A stretch of DNA of 5,888 bases, from contig DAOWDI010000246.1 of the NCBI GenBank assembly GCA_030639105.1, positions 1 through 5,888 on the forward strand. Reading direction: 5' to 3'. This DNA is from Gammaproteobacteria bacterium (lineage in GTDB: Bacteria > Pseudomonadota > Gammaproteobacteria > Ga0077536). Below, piece after piece: positions 1-5,037 of the stretch (position 1 is the stretch's first letter; every line of letters begins with the position of its first letter). A program made the translations under genes and the position numbers. The notes under the pieces are model-generated. The model ran no database searches, had not been told where the DNA came from, and was given only the letters and a program-made list of their open reading frames with translations.

Positions 1-267
1 CGATCAGCAGTTCATCGAAACGATCTATCTCTTAGTCGCCTGAATCTCGGCGTCCCGGCATAAGCGTAGGAAAATGTATCTGCTCGGAGCTGAGCGACGT
101 CATCTCTCCCGAATTTGCCTCGGCGCCGATTGCCGTTTTATGCTTCGATTGGGTATATAACTTTCGTTCGCCGATGTGCACCAGGCAACACTCGGCGATC
201 GCCGTGGCGCCTTTAGGTCGCGTCATGGTCTCGTTTAGCAGTGCAGGGGACTGAGGAACATTTCAAT
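1..267. other. Upstream region, no convincing gene
   Basis: No convincing complete gene lies here. One plus-strand frame is open from base 2 to a TGA at 41-43 and would encode the tail DQQFIETIYLLVA. This could be the C-terminus of a gene starting outside the window, but 13 residues are too few to judge. A 64-codon minus-strand open frame (226-32) has no recognisable motif and only a poor ribosome site, so I do not call it. The region contains two perfect palindromes: TCGGCGCCGA at 120-129, and CGGCGATCGCCG at 193-204. They flank a possible promoter for the downstream phosphatase gene and could be operators or chance GC-rich dyads. Confidence 0.5.
130..159 (+). promoter_or_regulatory. Possible sigma70-type promoter for the phosphatase-kinase operon
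   Basis: TTGCCG at 130-135 and TATATA at 154-159 are separated by 18 bases in an otherwise GC-rich stretch. They lie about 110 bases before the likely start of the phosphatase gene. The -35 box is imperfect, and the -10 match is degenerate because TATAAC overlaps it. The call rests on sequence resemblance and position only. Confidence 0.3.
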
Positions 268-777
268 ATGTCCGCATCATCGGCCATGGTACAGGTGCTG
301 TTCGTCTGCATGGGCAACATCTGTCGTTCGCCGACCGGTGAGGGCGTCTTCCGCCACTATGTCATGAAGATGGGCCGCGAGGGGTCCATAGGTATCGACT
401 CCGCCGGCACGATCAACCATCACGTCGGCGACCCGGCCGATGCGCGTATGCGTGAAGCCGCCGCGCGCCGCGGCTACCGCCTTGACTCCATTGCGCGGGC
501 TGTACGGTCCGAGGATCTGCGGATTTTCGATCTCATCATTGCCATGGACCACGATAACTACGACGATCTATTGCGTTTGAGTGACGGTTCCGCCGTGAAT
601 GTCCGACTCTTGGGGGCATTCCTGCCTGGTATGGAAGCTGATGCTGAGGCACCGGCCGTGCCCGATCCTTACTATGGTGGTAGTGATGGCTTCGAGCGCG
701 TGATCAACATGATCGAAGACGCCTGCCCGGCGATCCTCGATCACTGTCTGCGTTTACTGTCCGATCGCGGCGGATGA
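268..777 (+). CDS. Low-molecular-weight phosphatase (LMW-PTP family), probable protein-ribulosamine-5-phosphatase
   Basis: Cytoplasmic LMW-PTP family enzyme of 169 residues, close to the family's usual 150-170. The N-terminal P-loop reads VCMGNICRSP. Its C(X)5RS signature gives Cys14 as the nucleophile and Arg20 as the phosphate-binding residue. The general acid lies in a DPYY motif (Asp133, Tyr135, Tyr136) near the C-terminus, as in the family. I chose ATG 268 because a TGAGGA sequence sits about 10 bases upstream. A GTG at 241 in the same frame would add nine unconserved residues, and ATG 286 would also keep the P-loop. The stop overlaps the next gene's start (ATGA, 774-777), so translation is probably coupled. 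That partner is a fructosamine-kinase homologue. LMW-PTPs have been shown to remove phosphate from ribulosamine-5-phosphates on glycated proteins, so a repair role is more likely here than phosphotyrosine signalling. An exopolysaccharide Wzb-type role is less likely, since no tyrosine kinase or polysaccharide gene is visible. The family is certain; the substrate is inferred. Confidence 0.93.
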   Translation: MSASSAMVQVLFVCMGNICRSPTGEGVFRHYVMKMGREGSIGIDSAGTINHHVGDPADARMREAAARRGYRLDSIARAVRSEDLRIFDLIIAMDHDNYDDLLRLSDGSAVNVRLLGAFLPGMEADAEAPAVPDPYYGGSDGFERVINMIEDACPAILDHCLRLLSDRGG

Positions 778-1649
778 TCGACCGGTCCCAGCTCGAGGAC
801 GCCATTGCCGCCGCCACCGGTGATGCGGCGGTCATCGTGGCGATGGCATCGCGATCCGGCGGGTCGATCAATGATGCTTACATCATGGACCTCGCCGATG
901 GTCGGCGCTACTTTTGCAAGACGCATGCGCGCGCCGAGCAGTTTCCGGGCATGTTCGTCACCGAGTATCGAGCATTGGAATTGCTGGGTGCCACCGCCAC
1001 AATCCGTGTGCCGGCACCTGTTGTTGCGGATATGGATTTCATCGTGATGGAGGCCTTCGACGAGCATCGTCCGGCGCCGGACTGGCAGGAGCAGATAGGT
1101 CGGCAGCTGGCCGGGTTACATCAGGCAACAAGGTGCGATCGCTTTGGCCTCGATTTCGATAACTTCATCGGCACCACGCCTCAACCGAACACCCCGCTCG
1201 AGGACTGGGTTAGGTTCTGGCGCGAGCGCCGGCTCGAGCCGCAGATCGAGCTTTTTGCGGCCGGCGGCAACCGCGGTGATCCGCTGATCGCACTCGCAGG
1301 CAAGTTAAGCGAACGCCTGGACGAGATCCTCGCTGACCCGGTCGAGCCGGCGGTGCTGCTACACGGCGATCTCTGGTCCGGCAATGCGGCAGCCGACGAA
1401 CACGGCACACCCATCATCTACGATCCCGCAAGCTATTACGGACGCCGCGAAGCAGAGATCGGGATGATGCGGATGTTTGGCGGGTTCGACGCCCGTTGCT
1501 ATGCCGCCTACGCGGAAGTCTGGCCGTTGGCCGATGAACACGAGCGGCGCATTGCGGTGTACCGGCTCTACCACGAACTCAACCATCTGAATCTGTTTGG
1601 GCGCGGCTACTACGATAGTTGCATCGCGACAATCCGCGGCATCCTCTAG
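774..1649 (+). CDS. Fructosamine/ribulosamine-3-kinase family protein
   Basis: Protein of 291 residues, typical for bacterial fructosamine-3-kinase homologues (aminoglycoside-phosphotransferase-like fold). In order: a nucleotide loop GGSINDAY (29-36), the ATP-binding lysine in FCKTHA (Lys49), a probable partner Glu64 in the following helix, the catalytic loop HGDLWSGN (197-204, Asp199 as base) and the metal-binding motif YDPASYYGRREAE (Asp217). The family phosphorylates the C3 hydroxyl of ketoamine sugars on protein lysines. The 3-phosphate adduct is unstable and falls off, freeing the lysine. Many bacterial members prefer ribulosamines and erythrulosamines over fructosamines. The P-loop cysteine described as a redox switch in several family members is absent: the residues are Ser31 and Ile32. 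The start codon overlaps the phosphatase stop by four bases, so the two act as a pair: phosphatase removes the 5-phosphate, then kinase destabilises the adduct. A small-molecule kinase role cannot be excluded from sequence. Confidence 0.93.
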   Translation: MIDRSQLEDAIAAATGDAAVIVAMASRSGGSINDAYIMDLADGRRYFCKTHARAEQFPGMFVTEYRALELLGATATIRVPAPVVADMDFIVMEAFDEHRPAPDWQEQIGRQLAGLHQATRCDRFGLDFDNFIGTTPQPNTPLEDWVRFWRERRLEPQIELFAAGGNRGDPLIALAGKLSERLDEILADPVEPAVLLHGDLWSGNAAADEHGTPIIYDPASYYGRREAEIGMMRMFGGFDARCYAAYAEVWPLADEHERRIAVYRLYHELNHLNLFGRGYYDSCIATIRGIL

Positions 1650-1672
1650 GAGGCTGTCCGAGAATGGATAAC

Positions 1673-1708
1673 CCCCATGTGGGCATGGGGATGCGGGTGA
1701 TCCGCGTC
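1673..1708. terminator. Tandem hairpins between convergent genes, possible bidirectional terminator
   Basis: The first hairpin has perfect 7-bp arms CCCCATG (1673-1679) and CATGGGG (1684-1690) around a TGGG loop. The second has arms GATGCGG (1690-1696) and CCGCGTC (1702-1708), 7 bp with one G:T pair, around a GTGAT loop. They share base 1690. Neither strand shows a clear run of T after the stem, so an intrinsic terminator is not proven. The position, 23 bases after the kinase stop and 49 bases beyond the acoB-like stop, favours 3'-end formation or RNA protection for both convergent transcripts. Confidence 0.45.
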
Positions 1709-1757
1709 GCTCATCGGAGTATCCGTCCGTCTCGCCTTGCGTTGTCTGTTTGTGCGC

Positions 1758-2768
1758 TTAACCGTAAGCCACGACTTTGCGTATCGCTGCATCGATGCGC
1801 TCGGGGCTCGGAATGTACAGGTCTTCCAGCGCACCACTGAACGGTACCGGGGTATGCGGTGCGGTGACCATTTCGATGGGAGCCTGCAGGAATTCAAACC
1901 CTTTTTGCGCCGCCAAACTGGAGATATCCGTGGCCATCGAGCAGCGCGGATTGGATTCGTCGACAATGACGAGACGCCCCGTGTTGCCGACGCTCTCGAG
2001 CACCGCATCCTCATCAAACGGTGAGGTCGTCCGCGGGTCAATGATCTCGCAATGGATACCGTCTCCCGCCAGCGTCTCGGCGACCTGGCCAGCTAGCAGC
2101 ACCATGCGCCCGAGTGCCACGATCGTGACATCGCCACCCTTGCGGACGATATTCGCTTCGCCGAATGGAATTGCGTAAGACTCTTTTGGTACCTCGCCTT
2201 CGGTGGCATACAGCGCCTTGTGTTCACAAAACACAACCGGATCATCATCCCGGATCGCCTGGATCAACAGACCCTTGGCATCGTAAGGCGTCGACGGCAT
2301 GACAACCTTCAAACCCGGGATATGGGTGAAAATATTGTAGAGGCATTGTGAGTGCTGCGCTCCCGCGCGAAACCCAGCGCCGTACATGGTGCGGATAACG
2401 ACGGGGGTTTTAACCTTGCCGCCGAACATGTAGCGGAACTTCGCGGCCTGGTTATAGATCTGATCGAAACACACGCCTAGAAAATCGATAAACATGAGTT
2501 CGCACACCGGGCGCATCCCGGTTGCCGCGGCGCCTACGGCCGCACCGATCAATGCCGATTCGCTGATAGGGGAGTCCATGATGCGATCGCCGTATTTGCC
2601 ATAAAGTCCCTTGGTGACCCCAAAGGCGCCACCCCAGGCATCCATCTCACCGTTGGTACCGGTGCCGCCGACGACGTCTTCACCCATCACTAGAACCGTG
2701 TCGTCGCGTGCCATTTCCTGATCGAGGGCTTCATTGATCGCATCTCGATAAAGAATTTTTCTTGCCAT
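1758..2768 (-). CDS. acoB: TPP-dependent 2-oxoacid/acetoin dehydrogenase E1, beta subunit
   Basis: Complete protein of 336 residues, in the usual 325-340 range for E1 beta subunits of the acetoin/pyruvate/branched-chain dehydrogenase family. The N-terminal half has the cofactor-activating glutamate in VLVMGEDV (Glu30), the segment DSPISESALIGAAVG (65-79), and the AQHSQ motif (His139) after a GAGFRAG loop. The C-terminal transketolase-like domain includes EIIDPRTTSPFDE. With the alpha subunit it forms the alpha2beta2 E1 that decarboxylates a 2-oxoacid (or cleaves acetoin) on TPP and passes the acyl group to the lipoyl arm of an E2. The wording of the motifs is closest to AcoB-type sequences as I remember them, but pyruvate or branched-chain oxoacids are possible substrates. 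The ribosome site before ATG 2768 is weak: only AGG, with a spacing of 10. The gene follows the alpha subunit with 91 bases between. No E2 or E3 gene follows; the next gene is convergent. Confidence 0.9.
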   Translation of the reverse strand: MARKILYRDAINEALDQEMARDDTVLVMGEDVVGGTGTNGEMDAWGGAFGVTKGLYGKYGDRIMDSPISESALIGAAVGAAATGMRPVCELMFIDFLGVCFDQIYNQAAKFRYMFGGKVKTPVVIRTMYGAGFRAGAQHSQCLYNIFTHIPGLKVVMPSTPYDAKGLLIQAIRDDDPVVFCEHKALYATEGEVPKESYAIPFGEANIVRKGGDVTIVALGRMVLLAGQVAETLAGDGIHCEIIDPRTTSPFDEDAVLESVGNTGRLVIVDESNPRCSMATDISSLAAQKGFEFLQAPIEMVTAPHTPVPFSGALEDLYIPSPERIDAAIRKVVAYG

Positions 2769-2824
2769 TGGTACTATGCCTGAGGCTGTTATTCGTTTGC
2801 CGCGGGTGCTTTACATCTGCGGGA

Positions 2825-2839
2825 TCACCCTGAGAGTGA
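2825..2839. repeat. Imperfect dyad in the alpha-beta intergenic gap
   Basis: TCACCCTGAGAGTGA is a 15-base inverted repeat with one mismatched pair and an unpaired centre. It lies in the 91-base gap between the E1 alpha stop and the E1 beta start. It could fold in the transcript as a small stem that adjusts expression of the two subunits, or it could be chance. Confidence 0.3.
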
Positions 2840-2859
2840 GGTCGTCCGCCGAGCTAACG

Positions 2860-3834
2860 CTAATAGGTAATATATACGTCGGTGAGCAGATCCGCCGCAC
2901 CCGGCGCCGAGTCAGCGACGGCTTTGGCGAGGGCATCATCGATGAGCACCCGCACTTCACCATCGATCGCCACCAAGTCCGAGTTGGTGATCTCAGTATT
3001 TGCGGTAAGGACCGTGGCGAAGCGTTTGATACAGTCCTTGTTGGCACGGATCTCCCGTACCTCGTTGGGCGCTCGGTAGCTCTGATTGTCATCTTCACAA
3101 TGGCCGAAAAAGCGATCGAGTTTGCATTCAATCAGCGTCGGCCCCCCGCCGTTACGCGCACGTTCGACCGCTTCTTGCGCGGCCTCGTGCACGGCAAAGA
3201 AATCGTGACCGTCGATGGTGATCCCCACCATCCCGAAACCTTCGGCACGCATCGAAATATCTTCACACGATACCGCCCAGGAACTCGCGGTGGCTTCCGC
3301 ATAGCCATTATTTTCCACGACGAACACACACGGCAGCTTCCACACCGCGGCCAGATTAAGGCTCTCGAAGGTCGTACCCTGATTTGATGCGCCGTCGCCG
3401 AAAAAGGCCAGCGCCACGCCGCCGTTGCCTTTCATCTTGGCCGTCAGTGCTGCGCCGCAGGCGAGCGGTGGACCGCCGCCGACGATACCGTTGGCGCCCA
3501 TCATGCCGGCATCGAAGTCGGCGATATGCATCGAACCGCCCTTGCCGCGGCAGGTGCCGCCGCGCTTGCCATAGATCTCGGCCATCATGCCGTGAACGTC
3601 AACGCCTTTGGCGATACAGTGGCCATGTCCGCGGTGGTTGCTGGCGATGTAGTCATCGTCTCGCAGATTCATGCACACACCGGTCGCCGATGCTTCTTCG
3701 CCGGCGTAGAGGTGCACAAAACCCGGGATCTCACCCTTGGCAAACTCAACATGTACGCACTCTTCGAAGTCGCGGATGGTCTTCATGGTGCGATAGGCGT
3801 TGAGCAGATCTTCGACGGATAGAGCTGTGGTCAT
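2860..3834 (-). CDS. acoA: TPP-dependent 2-oxoacid/acetoin dehydrogenase E1, alpha subunit
   Basis: Complete protein of 324 residues, typical for AcoA/PdhA-type E1 alpha. Visible motifs in order: GFVHLYAGEEA (38-48), the NHRGHGH active-site loop (66-72), the GGTCRGKGGSMH segment (92-103), and the TPP/Mg-binding motif from GDGA (146-149) to NN (175-176), with the classical spacing of 26 residues between GDG and NN. E1 alpha holds the pyrophosphate side of TPP and pairs with the beta subunit encoded just downstream. I chose ATG at 3834 because GGGGAG lies 8 bases upstream (3848-3843). A longer frame to 3867 would add 11 unconserved residues and bury this ribosome site. There is no mitochondrial-type serine phosphorylation evidence and no fused lipoyl domain. 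Acetoin dehydrogenase is the best guess; pyruvate or branched-chain oxoacid dehydrogenase remains possible because E2, the usual discriminator, is missing here. Transcription probably starts in the 366-bp divergent region. Confidence 0.91.
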   Translation of the reverse strand: MTTALSVEDLLNAYRTMKTIRDFEECVHVEFAKGEIPGFVHLYAGEEASATGVCMNLRDDDYIASNHRGHGHCIAKGVDVHGMMAEIYGKRGGTCRGKGGSMHIADFDAGMMGANGIVGGGPPLACGAALTAKMKGNGGVALAFFGDGASNQGTTFESLNLAAVWKLPCVFVVENNGYAEATASSWAVSCEDISMRAEGFGMVGITIDGHDFFAVHEAAQEAVERARNGGGPTLIECKLDRFFGHCEDDNQSYRAPNEVREIRANKDCIKRFATVLTANTEITNSDLVAIDGEVRVLIDDALAKAVADSAPGAADLLTDVYITY

Positions 3835-3951
3835 GGTGTCTTCTCCCCGTGGACAAATCATCGTCATAGTACATCCAGTCCGGCTCGGTTTCGGTCATGG
3901 TGGCCTCAACATCCTCTTTGCGACCCGCGGAAGGTTAATAATATGCACCTA

Positions 3952-3977
3952 CTTCCAGGGAAGACCTTCTACGGAAG
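3952..3977. repeat. Two tandem 12-bp dyads, candidate operator
   Basis: CTTCCAGGGAAG (3952-3963) and CTTCTACGGAAG (3966-3977) agree at 10 of 12 positions. Each is an inverted repeat: the arms are CTTCC/GGAAG in the first and CTTC/GAAG in the second. Start-to-start distance is 14 bases. The pair lies about 118 bases from the E1 alpha start and 223 bases from the cbbQ start. Repeated dyads between divergent operons are the usual form of a binding site for a dimeric regulator. The regulator is unknown and none is encoded in the window. Confidence 0.5.
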
Positions 3978-3997
3978 CGGCGCCGTCCGTGTTTTTT
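3971..3997 (+). terminator. Terminator- or attenuator-like hairpin with T-run
   Basis: On the plus strand ACGGA (3971-3975) can pair with TCCGT (3986-3990), enclosing a GC-rich inner part that can extend the stem across a two-base bulge. Six T follow at 3992-3997 after one G. This has the shape of an intrinsic terminator reading toward cbbQ, about 200 bases before its start. The 5' arm overlaps the second CTTC/GAAG dyad, so in RNA the small CTTC-TACG-GAAG stem and this hairpin would exclude each other. It could be a leader attenuator, a stop for stray transcription, or chance. Confidence 0.35.
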
Positions 3998-4004
3998 CGA
4001 AAAA
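3993..4004. promoter_or_regulatory. 12-bp perfect palindrome
   Basis: TTTTTCGAAAAA is exactly self-complementary and overlaps the T-run of the preceding hairpin. It may be a protein-binding site, or it may make the hairpin T-run work on both strands. Homopolymer runs make chance palindromes likely, so confidence is low. Confidence 0.25.
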
Positions 4005-4037
4005 TGGCTGACTAGCAGGTTACTGCGACCGCAATTT

Positions 4038-4050
4038 ATTGTATACGAAT
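4038..4050. promoter_or_regulatory. Possible LysR-type (CbbR-like) box
   Basis: ATT-N7-AAT, with a central GTATAC, lies in the most AT-rich part of the divergent region, about 150 bases before cbbQ. LysR-type regulators, including CbbR of Calvin-cycle operons, bind short AT-rich inverted repeats of this general T-N11-A form. The motif is weak and common. No lysR gene is in the window. Confidence 0.2.
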
Positions 4051-4200
4051 CGGCCAAATCAACGAGATTACCGAGCCGGCGGCGATGCGTGGAGAACCAA
4101 AGTCGGGCACAATGGCACGCCCGCGGTGTATGAAATACTCGACACGAGCGCACTTTCGCCGCCCAAACAAAAAGATTTCAAGTAGCCAGGCGATAGACCT

Positions 4201-5016
4201 ATGTCGATTCAAGCGATCAGAACGGAAGAAAACTTAGTCACTGAAGAACCCTACTACGAGCCGATTGGCGATGAAATCGAGGTCTTCGCCGCCGCCTACC
4301 GCAACCAGCTACCCGTTCTACTGAAAGGGCCCACGGGATGCGGGAAAACGCGCTTCGTCGAATACATGGGCTGGCACCTGTGCCGACCGATAATAACGGT
4401 CGCTTGCCATGATGACTTGACTGCATCAGACCTCGTCGGCCGTTACCTGGTGAAAGGGGGCGAGACCGTGTGGGTCGACGGACCGTTGACCCGCGCCGCA
4501 CGCAACGGCTGCATCTGTTACCTCGACGAGATTGTGGAGGCACGCAAGGACACCTCCGTGGTCATTCATCCGCTGTGCGACGATCGCCGGCTTTTGCCGA
4601 TCGAGAAGCTTGGCGAACTGCTGCGGATCCCCGACGAATTCTGTCTGACGATCTCCTATAACCCCGGTTACCAGAGCGTGTTGAAGGACCTCAAGCAAAG
4701 TACGCGGCAGCGTTTCGTGGCGCTCGAATTCGATTATCCCGACAAGGGCACGGAGCAGATGATCGTCGAAAATGAGGCGCAAGGGATCGACCGCGAGGTA
4801 GCCAGGCACCTGATTAAGTTTGGCGCTATGACGAGAAATCTAAAGGGTGGCGGGCTCGACGAGGGTGCTAGCACGCGTTTGCTGGTCAATGCCGCGAAAT
4901 TGATAGTTGACGGGATAGCGCCGGTGGTCGCAACCGATACCGCTGTCGCCTTAGCGCTGACCGACGATATAGATATGCTCAAGGCAATCCACGAACTCAG
5001 TCGTTCGATATTCTAG
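4201..5016 (+). CDS. cbbQ: CbbQ/NorQ-type MoxR AAA+ ATPase, probable Rubisco activase motor
   Basis: Complete 271-residue protein, the normal length for CbbQ/NorQ. Walker A is GPTGCGKT (43-50, Lys49). The family block [13 protein letters not shown] runs 69-81, then [18 protein letters not shown]. Walker B is CICYLDE (104-110, Asp109/Glu110) followed by IVEARKD. Sensor 1 is in ISYNPGYQS (Asn154), arginine fingers are likely in STRQRF (Arg169, Arg171), and sensor 2 is in GASTRLL (Arg226). Members form hexameric rings that work with a von Willebrand-A partner. CbbQ/CbbO use ATP to strip inhibitory sugar phosphates from Rubisco; the close relatives NorQ/NorD assemble nitric oxide reductase. CbbQ is favoured by the CbbO-like protein encoded next. 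A 366-bp control region precedes the gene, rather than cbbL/cbbS, which is unusual. The start has a modest AGG with a spacing of 10 bases. No signal peptide or membrane segment is seen. Confidence 0.9.
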   Translation: MSIQAIRTEENLVTEEPYYEPIGDEIEVFAAAYRNQLPVLLKGPTGCGKTRFVEYMGWHLCRPIITVACHDDLTASDLVGRYLVKGGETVWVDGPLTRAARNGCICYLDEIVEARKDTSVVIHPLCDDRRLLPIEKLGELLRIPDEFCLTISYNPGYQSVLKDLKQSTRQRFVALEFDYPDKGTEQMIVENEAQGIDREVARHLIKFGAMTRNLKGGGLDEGASTRLLVNAAKLIVDGIAPVVATDTAVALALTDDIDMLKAIHELSRSIF

Positions 5017-5037
5017 GCCCGGGCCGCGAATGTACCG

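Larger units (their letters stand above)
3835..4200. promoter_or_regulatory. Divergent regulatory region between the E1 operon and the CbbQ/CbbO pair
   Basis: This 366-bp stretch has no credible gene. Two short open frames (3800-4015 plus, 4153-3935 minus) are low-complexity, arginine-rich or featureless, and they overlap each other. It must hold the promoters for both outward-facing operons. AT-rich patches lie at about 3935-3944 (TTAATAATAT) and 4034-4050. It also holds tandem 12-bp dyads, a hairpin with a T-run, a 12-bp palindrome and a possible LysR-type box, each listed separately. I could not assign a confident sigma70 -35/-10 pair in either direction. A sigma54 site, expected for many acetoin operons, was looked for and not found. 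Confidence 0.6.

Noticed and set aside
32..226. 64-codon minus-strand open frame upstream of the phosphatase
   Set aside because: No recognisable motif, poor ribosome site, and it overlaps the likely promoter region of the operon.
1651..1665. AGGCTGTCCGAGAAT resembling an insertion-sequence end
   Set aside because: No matching inverted copy, target duplication or transposase fragment is visible nearby.
3384..3803. 139-codon plus-strand open frame rich in arginine
   Set aside because: Antisense to the well-supported E1 alpha gene; the arginine-rich, low-complexity product is typical of a shadow frame in GC-rich DNA.
4084..4125. GGGC...GCCC inverted repeat before cbbQ
   Set aside because: Arms are only four bases, expected by chance in GC-rich DNA.
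4112..4126. Possible sigma54 site (TGGCACG) before cbbQ
   Set aside because: The -24-like TGGCACG is present, but no GC of the -12 element follows at the needed distance.
3935..4153. 72-codon minus-strand open frame in the divergent region
   Set aside because: No motif, no convincing ribosome site, arginine/histidine-rich composition, and it spans the regulatory structures.
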